From contig RDOF01000028.1 of assembly GCA_011365025.1 (NCBI GenBank), positions 1 through 40,075 of the forward strand: DNA of 40,075 bases. Direction: 5' to 3'. The position numbers and the translations under genes were made by a program. The notes beneath the pieces were generated by a model. That model saw only the letters and a program-made list of their open reading frames with translations. It was not told where the DNA came from and did no database searches. Every line of letters starts with the position of its first letter. Position 1 is the stretch's first letter. This document shows positions 22,772 through 32,400 of the stretch, piece by piece. Source of the DNA: Candidatus Thorarchaeota archaeon (lineage in GTDB: Archaea > Asgardarchaeota > Thorarchaeia > Thorarchaeales > Thorarchaeaceae).

Positions 22772-23224
22772 ATGGCGGGTTCAATAAAAAGCGCAATCTT
22801 GCATGTTATTGCTGGCATCATGCTTTTCGCTCAGGCTGCGGTAAGCGCCGCCGTACTTGATGATACACCAGGTGCAATTCTAGCTGGCGGCTTTGGAATC
22901 TTAATGTTCATTGGCGCCCAAGCTGCGCGCGTAGGAGGGCTGGCCCAAGTATTCGATGTCGGTCCAAAACAGGACTACGGTCCTTATACAACGGTACAGC
23001 GATGGACTGACACCGGACAGCGGATTCAGTGTACGCCATTGTTCGGCTGTTGCGGTGGAATCTTCGTCTTGGCCGTAGTGCTCATAGTTGGGGCGCCCCT
23101 CTTCGAAAGCGCCGAGGGAATCGTGCTTCTCCTTCCAGGCATTCTTGGCGGAGTATTCGCTCTGCTTGCCGCTGCGATGTTTATCATCGATTACAAGGGT
23201 CCTTGGATGGACCAAGCCTTTTGA
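22772..23224 (+). CDS. Small membrane protein with four TM helices
   Basis: The 150-residue protein has four hydrophobic segments (about residues 8-28, 34-54, 88-108 and 114-138). A central polar loop contains GPKQDYGPYTTVQRWTDTGQR, and a CTPLFGCCGG stretch precedes the third helix. The ATG at 22772 follows AGAGG at about 8 nt; the longer frame to 22637 overlaps the divergent hydrolase gene and lacks support. I recognise no family. A perfect inverted repeat, ATGCTAG-GCA-CTAGCAT (23228-23244), begins 3 nt after the stop. Confidence 0.65.
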   Translation: MAGSIKSAILHVIAGIMLFAQAAVSAAVLDDTPGAILAGGFGILMFIGAQAARVGGLAQVFDVGPKQDYGPYTTVQRWTDTGQRIQCTPLFGCCGGIFVLAVVLIVGAPLFESAEGIVLLLPGILGGVFALLAAAMFIIDYKGPWMDQAF

Positions 23225-23717
23225 TTCATGCTAGGCACTAGCATGGGAAGGAGCAAATGGTAAGCATGTTTTTGGCAGGTGGAAACTCATACTTCGGGGT
23301 CTTGATCAGGTTTGTGGGTATGCAACCGATAGCGGAAATTCTCTTACAATGGGGTCGAAATTCGCATCCTATATGACTGGAATGTACCTGTTTCCTGCCC
23401 TTACGACATTGGGTGCCTGGTTTCGAGCCGCTATCGAAGTTCAGGGTTCCAGTGCGAGAGCTGCCGTATTTTATGAGACAAATTCCTCCAATCCATTCCA
23501 CTCCCAATTAGATGGCCCAACAAACGACCATGCCAAAGGATTTGGCTATGTCTGCTCCGACCCTTTGCCTCAGAATATCGCTTGGTAGGTGTATATCACA
23601 ACGAGCTGTTAGGATATTTCGAGAGGGAGTCAAATAGAGAGTCTGATTTGCCGAATTAGAGGGATTCAATCAAGAAACCAGTTACGATTTAAGGGATAAA
23701 TGCAGATTCAGGGAGCC
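23225..23717. other. Noncoding region upstream of the thiolase gene
   Basis: About 490 bases. The left end holds the 17-bp inverted repeat at 23228-23244. A 79-codon frame at 23349-23588 has no ribosome site and an unconvincing amino-acid pattern. The right end holds a TATA-like GATTTAAG at 23686-23693, about 28 nt before the preferred thiolase start. Confidence 0.4.
23228..23244. other. Perfect inverted repeat ATGCTAG-GCA-CTAGCAT
   Basis: Seven-base arms around GCA, 3 nt downstream of the stop of the small membrane-protein gene. It may be a transcript end signal or a protein site. No T-run follows. Confidence 0.4.
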
Positions 23718-24932
23718 ATGCAGGATATTGTTGTTGTTTCGGCATGCCGGAGTCCTATTGGGACATTCGGAGGGTCATTGAAGGACATACAGGCACCTGG
23801 TCTAGCAGCACAAGTAATCAAGGCAGCCATAGAAAGAGCCAATATCGATCCCAACTTGATAGGCGATGTAAGATTTGGCAATTGCCTAGAGCCACCAAAG
23901 GCATTGAATATTGCCAGAATCTCCGCTCTTCTAGCGGGTATCCCTTGGGCTGTACCAGCCGTTACAATAAACCGAGTCTGCACCTCAGCCATGGATGCCA
24001 TCATCAGCGGCGCTCTGCAGATTCAGACTGGCTTCACAGATACGGTATTGGCTGGAGGTGTGGAATCTATGTCGAATGTCCCCTATTGCCTGGAAACTGC
24101 CAGATGGGGCCAACGCCTATTTGATGGAGTGCTAATGGACGCTCTGACTACCGGGCTCCATGCAGGGAGCCACTTCTATCCTCATCCTGAAACTGGCAAG
24201 CCTTACATCATGGGGGAAACAGCCGAATTCCTCAATGACAAATATGGCTTTACAAGAGGGGATCAGGACATCGTTGCATTGAGGTCGCACAACAATGCAG
24301 AGCGAGCCACGAAGGAAGGAGATTTTGCCGCTGAAATTGTACCGATAGAAATTCAGGGGAGAAAAGGGCAAGTCACCGAAGTTGACAAGGATGAGCACTT
24401 CAGGCCTGGTCTTACAATGGAGGACCTTGCCAATCTGAAGCCTGCCTTCAGAAAGGATGGTTCGGTGACCGCCGGGAACTCTAGCGGCATCAATGATGGA
24501 GCTGCCGCAATGATAATCATGACTCAGAAGAAAGCGGATGAACTTGGATTGAAGCCAATTGCCAAGCTCATTGGATATGGTATGGGCTGTAGTGAGCCTC
24601 ACCTCATGGGAGAATCACCAATTCCAGCTGTTAAGAACCTCATTGAGCGAACCGGCGAAGGTTTCGAGGACTGGGACCTCGTAGAATTAAATGAGGCTTT
24701 TGCTAGTCAGTACCTAGCGGTTGAGAATGGGCTCCGGGATTTGGGTTTCAATCGAGAGGTCACAAATGTCAATGGCTCAGGGATAGGTCTCGGACATCCG
24801 GTGGGATGTACCGGAGCTCGAATTGTTGTGACTCTGCTTCATGCCTTAAAGAAGAGAGGATTCAAACGTGGAATGGCCACTCTTTGCGGTGGCGGAGGTA
24901 TTAGCACTGCCACTATCTGGGAACTAATCTGA
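23718..24932 (+). CDS. Acetyl-CoA C-acyltransferase (thiolase)
   Basis: The 404-residue enzyme has all thiolase catalytic elements: the acyl-accepting Cys88 in INRVCTSAMDA, the general base His360 in GIGLGHPVGCTGAR, and Cys390 in LCGGGGIS. The NEAFA motif (LVELNEAFASQYLA) is also present. Thiolases condense or cleave beta-ketoacyl-CoA; the biosynthetic type feeds the mevalonate route, the degradative type beta-oxidation. The sequence resembles the bacterial acetoacetyl-CoA type more than the archaeal thiolase/DUF35 pair, and no HMG-CoA synthase follows. The ATG at 23718 (MQDIVVVSACRSPIG) fits the family start and the TATA-like box about 28 nt upstream; the ATG at 23700 adds six residues. It converges with the large surface-protein gene, leaving 23 nt. 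Confidence 0.92.
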   Translation: MQDIVVVSACRSPIGTFGGSLKDIQAPGLAAQVIKAAIERANIDPNLIGDVRFGNCLEPPKALNIARISALLAGIPWAVPAVTINRVCTSAMDAIISGALQIQTGFTDTVLAGGVESMSNVPYCLETARWGQRLFDGVLMDALTTGLHAGSHFYPHPETGKPYIMGETAEFLNDKYGFTRGDQDIVALRSHNNAERATKEGDFAAEIVPIEIQGRKGQVTEVDKDEHFRPGLTMEDLANLKPAFRKDGSVTAGNSSGINDGAAAMIIMTQKKADELGLKPIAKLIGYGMGCSEPHLMGESPIPAVKNLIERTGEGFEDWDLVELNEAFASQYLAVENGLRDLGFNREVTNVNGSGIGLGHPVGCTGARIVVTLLHALKKRGFKRGMATLCGGGGISTATIWELI

Positions 24933-24955
24933 GTGGCTTTGGTTCAATCACAGGA

Positions 24956-27900
24956 CTACTCACTCGGAGAGCGAGACCTCCAACGTAGTACAACAATAAT
25001 AGCAACTATACCGCCTGAAAATCCAAGCCCAAGTAAAGCTGCAGCCAGCAATAGTGGATTGCCTCCATCTGGTACAAGCGGATTAGTTCCCCGCAGGTAT
25101 TCCTCTAGGTTCGTGGCGCCATCTCCATCCGGGTCCCAGCCAGAGTCGTCAATGAGGGGGTTGAGGTAGTACCTAATCTCAAATGCATCATCCATCAAGT
25201 CACCATCTGAATCATTGCTTGCTGGGTTTAGGCCGAGAATATACTCCTGAAGATTCGTCAGGGTGTCATCGTCAAGGTCCCCAGAAGAGTCATCAATCAG
25301 AGGGTTTAGTCCATAGGCTACTTCAAATCCATCCAACATTGAATCTGAGTCCGAGTCAGGATTATGCGGTCCTGTGCCATGCAGATACTCTCCAAGGTTG
25401 GTCAGTAGGTCCGCATCAGGGTCATTATTGGCATCGTCAAGTAGAGGATTCAGGTTGTTGGACCACTCCCAGAAGTCATCTATGAGGTCACTATCGGAGT
25501 CATCGTTGTCCGGCCGGGTTCCAAGAGCATACTCCTGAAGATTGGATAGCAAGTCTCCATCCAAGTCCCCTTGGCTATCATCGCTTGTCGGATCAAGCCC
25601 ATATGCAACCTCGTAAGCATCACTCATGGAATCTGCATCGGAATCAACGGAAAGCGGATTCAGACCATTAAGTATCTCCCATGTATCATCGAGAGAATCC
25701 TCGTCAAAGTCAGGTGCCAGAAATGGGAATGGGTCCACCGCCAAGGAGGTGCCGTCAATCTGGTATAGTCCATATCCAACGAGGTCGGACCAATAGTTGC
25801 CTTCTCCTCTTGATTGGTCGTACCAAAAGGTTTGTTCTGATCCATCATCAAGACCTTGCACGCCCCCTTCATTGTTTTCAAGGAAATAGCAATGGTGTAC
25901 TGAAGTGTATGAACACACATGACAGTGAACGCCATAAAGAGCGTTATTCATTATGAGATTATAGCTAACGGTGCAATACTCCGACGTGTCTAGGTATATG
26001 CCATAGTCCTTGTTATAGTTCAGCCAATTCCACGAAGCTTGACAGCTAATCACTGGTTCAGTCATATACCAGAAGTGGATCCCATTTCTCCCGTTCATCA
26101 CACAGTAGTTCTCAATGAAGGATGAGGTGGATGTGCGAAGAACTCTAATGCCATTATACCCGTTTAAACTGAAGTTATTCCCTTGAACTATTAGATTTGA
26201 ACACTCATCCGCGGAAAAGCCATCATAGAGATTTCCAACGCAGGTGTTGTTCCGAATGATGGAAGACGGGCAGGATGATATATGTATTCCATCACCCTGA
26301 TTAAAGCTGCAATCATTATTGATTATGACGTAGGAGTAATCATATGCGAGAATACCATACTCATTGTTTTGGCATAAGTTGGAGTCAACCGTCCCCCCGC
26401 TCGTCGATAGTCTCATCCCATAAGTGCAGTTCAGGAAGATGCAGTTTCTGATTTCATCTGAATTGGAATGCGCGATGTCTATGCCTTCATCGCCTGCTCC
26501 ACTAAAATCGCAGTTTGCAATTACATTGTGGCCTGTTGTTCTTGCGAATAGTCCACTAATCTTGCAGTTTGTGAAGTCAGTGTTTTGGATTGATATGTAC
26601 GCGGATTCATAGAGCTCTAATCCAACAGTTGTGTGTGAGAGGTTCTTTGATGATATTTCTAAATGATAGCAGTCGACCAACACCAGCTGACCATAATCCG
26701 CTGTTAGAGTCTGATCCCAGACATCAAAAAGGATGGCTAAAGGTCGATTGTTGACGTAATTGTTGCTCAGAGTGGCATTGTAGGCCTCCCATTCCTCGTC
26801 TGAGAACGCACTGAACTTGATGCCATCATTGACGAACTCGTTACCTGACACAGTCGTGTTGGTATTTGAGGTATAGTACAATCCGTATGACTCACTGCTT
26901 GAAATGGTATTATTGATGATTTTGCTATTGCTATGCGATGCAAGCTCAATACCATATTTGTTGCCCGTGAAGTGGCACTCAGAAATCGTTGAGAAGTGGG
27001 TGTTTTGGACATAAGCCCCACCAGCACCATTATTGTCACAGGTCACATAGCTCAGGATGGTGTGATTTGAAGCATAGGCATTGATTCCGTAGTTATCGTT
27101 GTTGCTGCATGTAGAGACACTAATTGCGCAGCTATTACAGAACCTAAGCATAATGCCAGTTGAGGTGAAGGAGCAGTTTTGGAAAAGAATCTGGGTTCCA
27201 GTGCAGTTCACCAAGAGCAATTGCCCATAGTCTGTAAGAATTAACCCATCTATATCGTTCACGAAGAATCCGTAGGGGAGGCCGTTGATAATATTGCCAG
27301 ATAGTGTGTATGTAAGATAATCCGCAGCAGAAGATGCATACAGATTCAAGCCATCTCTTATGAAATTGTTGTCAACAACAGTTACTGAATCGCATGAACT
27401 AATGCTCATGCCACCATTGTTCTCAGATATGGTATTACGCTGGACAGTGGCAGAAATGGTGTCGTAAATAAAGAGTCCTGTATCTTGATTTGCCACCACA
27501 CGGTTGTCAGCGACTTTTGCACTAGGGCAATCTTGGATAGACATTCCAATATAGTGCCCACCAGTGACATTATTGAACCGAATCTCAGAGCCATCGCAAT
27601 TGATTAGCAGCATTCCTTCATACTCATTCTCCAAAAGGCTGTTGTTGGTGAAGTATGTAAATGCATTCGTTACAGCGTAAATTCCCCTTCCCCAGCCATA
27701 GGTTTGACTGCTCATCCTGTTGAAATTGGTGCGTGTACAGGTGTTGCCACTAACAGCACTCATTGACGAACTCTGGAAGTAGATTCCGATTTCCTGGCAA
27801 AAGATGCATTCATTTTCTGTTACCTCTGACTCCTCACATGATTGAATGTATATCCCGCTCCGAGAATTCAGGCATGTGTTGTTGTATATCACCGCACCTC

Positions 27901-28354
27901 TGCAGTCAGTGACGCGGATGCCGTATCTTCCGTTATTGCAAACCAAGTTCCGAACTGAGGCGCTATAATCGTAAGCGTAGTCGATCCAGACACAGTCATA
28001 TGATGTGCTAATTACATTCAGCCAGCAATCTTGAAGAATGAAGCACTCTGAGGTTCCACTTATGAAGATTGCATGCTGTCCTGATGCAGTTATATTCCAT
28101 CCACCAAGGATGTACGGGTTGAAAGGGTGGCCGCTACCGCTGCTGGCCATTGCCTCTAACTCCGAATCTCCAAATATCTCGATAGGATCGTGCGGGGTGT
28201 AGTTGCCATCGCTGAACAATACGGAATTGCTCGGCAATATTTCTGGAACCTCTGCAGTTAACATTTGCACTCCATCACTTATCGAAATCACAGAAATGGC
28301 AAATGGAATACAGAGTAGAATCAACACCACTAGGGTGGTTTTGGGCGAATGCAT
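24956..28354 (-). CDS. Large cell-surface protein: right-handed beta-helix plus TSP3-type Ca-binding repeats and C-terminal anchor
   Basis: The 1132-residue protein has a signal peptide (TTLVVLILLCIPFAISVISI), then about 770 residues of parallel beta-helix (PbH1/NosD-type). Units of about 22-24 residues end in short Asn-rich turns, such as GIYIQSCEESEVTENECIF and GIHISSCPSSIIRNNTC. Residues about 868-1093 are an Asp-rich array of 48-residue units with DSDxDxxxD and NLQEY motifs, similar to thrombospondin type 3 calcium sites. A TM helix (about 1098-1122) and a basic tail anchor the C-terminus. Beta-helices of this sort bind or cleave polysaccharides. GAGAGGG lies 6 nt before the start. The same calcium array appears in the protein at 29425-33261. 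Confidence 0.88.
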   Translation of the reverse strand: MHSPKTTLVVLILLCIPFAISVISISDGVQMLTAEVPEILPSNSVLFSDGNYTPHDPIEIFGDSELEAMASSGSGHPFNPYILGGWNITASGQHAIFISGTSECFILQDCWLNVISTSYDCVWIDYAYDYSASVRNLVCNNGRYGIRVTDCRGAVIYNNTCLNSRSGIYIQSCEESEVTENECIFCQEIGIYFQSSSMSAVSGNTCTRTNFNRMSSQTYGWGRGIYAVTNAFTYFTNNSLLENEYEGMLLINCDGSEIRFNNVTGGHYIGMSIQDCPSAKVADNRVVANQDTGLFIYDTISATVQRNTISENNGGMSISSCDSVTVVDNNFIRDGLNLYASSAADYLTYTLSGNIINGLPYGFFVNDIDGLILTDYGQLLLVNCTGTQILFQNCSFTSTGIMLRFCNSCAISVSTCSNNDNYGINAYASNHTILSYVTCDNNGAGGAYVQNTHFSTISECHFTGNKYGIELASHSNSKIINNTISSSESYGLYYTSNTNTTVSGNEFVNDGIKFSAFSDEEWEAYNATLSNNYVNNRPLAILFDVWDQTLTADYGQLVLVDCYHLEISSKNLSHTTVGLELYESAYISIQNTDFTNCKISGLFARTTGHNVIANCDFSGAGDEGIDIAHSNSDEIRNCIFLNCTYGMRLSTSGGTVDSNLCQNNEYGILAYDYSYVIINNDCSFNQGDGIHISSCPSSIIRNNTCVGNLYDGFSADECSNLIVQGNNFSLNGYNGIRVLRTSTSSFIENYCVMNGRNGIHFWYMTEPVISCQASWNWLNYNKDYGIYLDTSEYCTVSYNLIMNNALYGVHCHVCSYTSVHHCYFLENNEGGVQGLDDGSEQTFWYDQSRGEGNYWSDLVGYGLYQIDGTSLAVDPFPFLAPDFDEDSLDDTWEILNGLNPLSVDSDADSMSDAYEVAYGLDPTSDDSQGDLDGDLLSNLQEYALGTRPDNDDSDSDLIDDFWEWSNNLNPLLDDANNDPDADLLTNLGEYLHGTGPHNPDSDSDSMLDGFEVAYGLNPLIDDSSGDLDDDTLTNLQEYILGLNPASNDSDGDLMDDAFEIRYYLNPLIDDSGWDPDGDGATNLEEYLRGTNPLVPDGGNPLLLAAALLGLGFSGGIVAIIVVLRWRSRSPSE
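25080..25750 (-). repeat. Tandem coding repeats of about 144 bp (48 residues) for Ca-binding modules
   Basis: Each unit encodes a DSDxDxxDDxxE loop, a hydrophobic segment ending in NPL, a second Asp loop and a LxNLQEY helix. About four and a half units are visible. Copies have diverged at the DNA level, so they are old duplications. Confidence 0.6.
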
Positions 28355-28545
28355 TCGAATCCCTCTCTAACCCCACAAAAGCAATGTTTTGCGGCAGTGA
28401 TATTCTTTGGATAATTGTACTCAAAAATGCTCCTACAATAGCCAATGAACGGTAAATGCACCGCTGCAGATGCAGTAGATGTGACTGTCTTCCTAGTATT
28501 GTTTTTGCGAAACTGAAAATGAATGATGAGATATGAAAAAGAGAG

Positions 28546-28576
28546 AAATGACGGGATTGTTTGCAACCCCGTCTTG
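28546..28576 (-). terminator. Stem-loop terminator of the second OB-fold gene
   Basis: GACGGG (28550-28555) pairs with CCCGTC (28568-28573), and the inner TTG/CAA pair (28557-28559, 28564-28566) continues the stem after one A-C mismatch around a TTTG loop. On the minus strand it lies about 38 nt after the stop and is followed by a T/C-rich tract (TTTCTCTCTTTTTC). Confidence 0.55.
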
Positions 28577-28611
28577 AGGATTAAAGCAGTTTATTCTAGT
28601 CTGTTCTGCAG

Positions 28612-29175
28612 CTAGTACCGGCGTCTTCCGCCGCCGCCACCTCGACGGTCACGTCCACCGTAGCCGCCGCCGCCGCCGCCACTGCCACCTCGACGGTCAC
28701 GTCCACCGTAGCCGCCGCCACCGCCACCGCCGCCATAGTCACGTCCACCGCCGCCACCGTAGCTACGGCCACCGCCGCCATAGCCGCCACGACGTCTGGT
28801 GTCTTCATGCTCCTCAGCGCTCATGTCCATATCCATGTTGACTTCTGCAATGGCTTCCTCGGCTTCTTTGATCTCACCGTATTTGCCAATGTTGAGCCTT
28901 AGATTACCTCTGAATAGTCCAGTATAGCCGTTTGTCAAAGTGTAGGTTGAACCTACCGTCATATTGTCGATGCTTTCATCCCAGAGGGGTACTTGAACGG
29001 TTCCGGTTGTATCTCCAACGGTTGCGTCTGCAACTCGATGTGTGGCTCCGTCATTCCTTGAGGAGACTTCACGCTCCTCTCCAATCTCCACCACCTTGAA
29101 GGTAATGGTGACATTCTTCATCCTAGGCTTCAGTTCTTCAACTGTTGCCTCAATTGGTTCTCTATCGTAACTCAT
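28612..29175 (-). CDS. Single-stranded nucleic-acid-binding OB-fold protein with long Gly/Arg-rich tail (SSB-like, paralogue 2)
   Basis: The 187-residue protein is a close paralogue of the one at 11199-11723. The OB fold is the same (VEELKPRMKNVTITFKVVE, HRVADATVGDTTGTVQVPLW, NGYTGLFRGNLRLNIGKYG), followed by an acidic linker and a Gly/Arg tail of about 60 residues with repeats of YGGRDRRGG. The protein probably coats single-stranded DNA or RNA, and the tail could drive RNA binding or condensation as eukaryotic RGG boxes do. The ATG at 29175 opens the conserved part; upstream in-frame codons lack a ribosome site. The leader holds an inverted repeat (29185-29198). The gene sits between two large surface-protein genes without obvious functional link. 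Confidence 0.82.
   Translation of the reverse strand: MSYDREPIEATVEELKPRMKNVTITFKVVEIGEEREVSSRNDGATHRVADATVGDTTGTVQVPLWDESIDNMTVGSTYTLTNGYTGLFRGNLRLNIGKYGEIKEAEEAIAEVNMDMDMSAEEHEDTRRRGGYGGGGRSYGGGGGRDYGGGGGGGGYGGRDRRGGSGGGGGGYGGRDRRGGGGGRRRY
28636..28719 (-). repeat. Exact 36-bp direct repeat in the Gly/Arg tail
   Basis: The 36 bases at 28636-28671 recur without a change at 28684-28719, a period of 48 bp (16 residues). Identity at third codon positions points to a recent duplication or ongoing recombination in the tail. Confidence 0.7.
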
Positions 29176-29184
29176 TGTGTGTTC

Positions 29185-29198
29185 TCTCACTTGTGAGA
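29185..29198. promoter_or_regulatory. Inverted repeat TCTCAC-TT-GTGAGA in the leader of the second OB-fold gene
   Basis: Perfect 6-bp arms with a 2-bp centre lie 10-23 nt upstream of the ATG at 29175. On the mRNA the 3' arm contains GTGAGA, the only ribosome-site-like stretch, so a hairpin or a bound dimer would mask translation initiation. Confidence 0.4.
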
Positions 29199-29424
29199 TT
29201 AGCAGGTCGTTCAAAACTAGCGTGTTCCATCGTGTCTGTGCGAATCTGGGACTCAACCCTCGTACGTAACCCGTCTGTGAAAGCGCATCTTGCTTGGTAT
29301 ACCTGCAGGATTGAAACCGGCATGTTTCCTTAAGATGTTATGCATTCCCCCCTATTCTCTTGGAAGTCCCGCTAGGATTATTAGAGGAGGTGGTCAACAT
29401 ATCTACCATCAGGGAGTTGAAGGG

Positions 29425-32400
29425 TTGAAATTGCGCTTAACGGTCATCATCCTTATTCTGATACTTGCCAGCTATGGAACCATCGATTCCTCTTGCTACT
29501 CGAACGATAGGGAAGAATTGGCCTCTTCCCCCTTGAACGAGGCGATTATGGAATCCGCTCAGGAAATGCCTGAACTGGTTCTTTTCTCAACAATAATTGA
29601 CGGTTCTAGTGGCGGCTACTGGGATGAATACACCGCATCTGTCGCTGTTGATAATCAAGGTTACGTCTATCTTACTGGTTCTACTGTATCTGATGACTTT
29701 CCGCTGAAATCACCGCTCGATGATACATTGGGCGGAGATAGAGACTGCTTCGTAGCCAAGCTCACCCCTGATGGTTCTCAGTTAGTTTATTCCACTTACA
29801 TTGGCGGGTCCAATAATGACCAAGGATACTCGATAGATGTTGATTCCGCTGGCAATGCCTACGTCACTGGGGTCACGTACTCTCCTGATTTCCCAGTTGT
29901 TTCAGCCTATGATTCAACATACAATGCCAGCGGCGATTGCTTCGTCATTAAGATAAACTCTGACGGTTCTAATATTGTCTATTCCACTTATCTTGGAGGG
30001 GCGGGGTTCGAAGAAGGGAGGTCTCTAAAGGTCGATTCAACCGGACATGCATTCATCACTGGCGCTGTCGAATCCCCGGGTTTTGGAGTTGACACACTTT
30101 TCCACCCCTGGGGTGAAGAAGATGGATGCTTTGTGGTCAAGTTTAGCCAGAATGGCGCCGCGTTAGAGTATAGTATGGTAATCAGCGGCGGGGGACAAGA
30201 TATCGTGGGCAGGGGTATAGCAATTGATGAAGATGGGAATGCCTATGTCACGGGCAGAACCCGATGGGGCTCTTCATGGCCCATGGTGAATGCATTCCAA
30301 GAAACCTTTGGCGGACCGGAAACAGAAGGTTTTGTATTCAAGCTTAATGCCACTGGAGATGGTCTAATCTTCTCAACATTTCTTGGTGGAAACTGGGCTG
30401 ATGAGCCCTATTGCATAACAATCGATGATGAACACAATGTCTATGTAGCTGGCGAGACTTCATCCTCAGACTTTCCCTTAGAGAATCCCATTATCAACAG
30501 CACGGGCTACCACATCAATGCCTTTGTATCAAAACTCAACTCAACAGGTAATGGGCTTGTTTTCTCCACACTGCTCGGCGGGGCGGATATCGACATCTCT
30601 TTCGCTATTGCGGTTAATGATATGCAGGAGGCCTATATTTCGGGACATGCTGGTTCTAGTGACTTCCAGAAGCTGAATCAACTTGATCTCGGCAATGAGG
30701 AGTGGCCGGATTCTGGGTTTGTAATGAAGCTCAACGCCAGTGGTACAGGTATTTTGTTTTCAACTCTATTTGCGGGAGATACAACCTCAAGCATCTATGC
30801 AATGGATTTAGACACCTCTGGAAACATTGTGTTTGGAGGCGTTGTTATTACATCATCTTACTACAGCTTTCCAAACACGACCGTGTTTTCTCCTGGTGAA
30901 TATTCACGGGGTTGCTTTGTCGCAAAGATTCGAGACTTGACTGACCGCGATTTTGATTCACTCTATGACTTTCACGAGGATATCTTGGGTTCTGACAAGA
31001 ACAACTACGACTCTGATTTTGATTTAATGCCGGATGGGTACGAGTACTTCAACGGTCTCAATCTGCTCTCCAATGACGCGCAGGGCGACCTCGATTTGGA
31101 TGAATTGACCAACCTTCAGGAGTACTATGCTGGAACTGACCCAAGAGATTCAGATTCTGACGATGATACTCTTTCCGATTATGCAGAGGTTATGGTCTAC
31201 GGAACAAATCCGCTTTCAAACGATACCGATCAAGACTTAATGCCTGATGCATACGAGGTTGCCAATGGTCTAAATCCAACCGTTCGTGACGGGCAAGATG
31301 ATGCAGATGGGGACACTCTATCAAACAAGGAAGAATATGACCTTGGTACAAATCCTCAATCCGCTGATACTGATAATGATACCTTGTCAGATGCTGATGA
31401 AGTGAATCTATATGGAACGAACCCTTTGCTGGCGGATACAGATGGAGACTCCTTAGACGATGCCGCGGAGCTAGCCATCGGCACGAATCCCTTGGTGCCC
31501 GAATTGCCACTGGTACACTTCTTCGTTGCCTATCCCCTTGCTCTTCCAATATTGCTGATTTCGGTGCTGTTGGTGGGTCTCTTTCTGGCCCGCAACGCAA
31601 TAATATCTGCTGCGAAGAAAAAGAAAAAGACACGAGACCTCATGAAAGATCTTCCAAAACGCAGGAAAGCCCGAACCCCATCATGGATTCCACAACGCCA
31701 TAGGGACATGGTCCAGCGTGCATCATTGATGCATCAGAGGGAGAGCTGGCAGGAGGCGGAACGCCTTTACCGGGAGTATCTTGAGATGGATCCAGATAAT
31801 ATCGATGCCCTCTTTGGTCTGGCAACGCTCCTCTACCAGACCGGACGACCAAGTGAAGCGGAGGAAATCCATGGGAAAGCCTACAGCCTAAATCCGGATC
31901 ATCCAGATATTCTAGTGAACTATGCAGCAATGTTAGCAGGGCGGGGAATGTCCCTGCATGCTGAGGCTCTGCTTAGAAAAGCTCTGAGCCTGAGACGTGA
32001 AGATACTATGGCGTGGAATAACCTTGGAGCAGTTCTGCTGCAGCTTGATAAAGCAGAGGAAGCAGAGAGCGCATACCAAACTGCCCTCTCTTTCGACCCG
32101 AGGAATGCTGCCGCATTTGGTGGCCTCAGCGAGGTCTACCGTCGACAAGAGAAGATGGAAGAAGCAGGGATAATGCAGAGCAAGTATGAAGAGTACCTTG
32201 GGCAGACTCCTTCTGAGCCCCACATACTTGCTGAAGCTACAACGGATAGAGAAAGAGATGTTCAGCCTCGCATTCTTGAGCAGAAACCTATCGAGGAAAG
32301 CAGTGATGCAAGGCGTACATTTGCCCAAGCCATTCGGTATGAAGAAGCAGGTAATCTGATCGAAGCCGAGAAGTACTACTTGCGAACATTGAATCTGGAC

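Noticed and set aside
23349..23588. 79-codon plus-strand frame upstream of the thiolase gene
   Set aside because: No ribosome site, no recognisable domain and an uneven amino-acid pattern; a minus-strand frame of similar length overlaps it, as expected by chance.
24956..28354. CRISPR-like or noncoding repeat reading of the Asp-repeat region
   Set aside because: The period of about 144 bp is in frame, the copies differ mainly as codons do, and they encode a known calcium-binding-type module; no constant repeat/variable spacer pattern exists.
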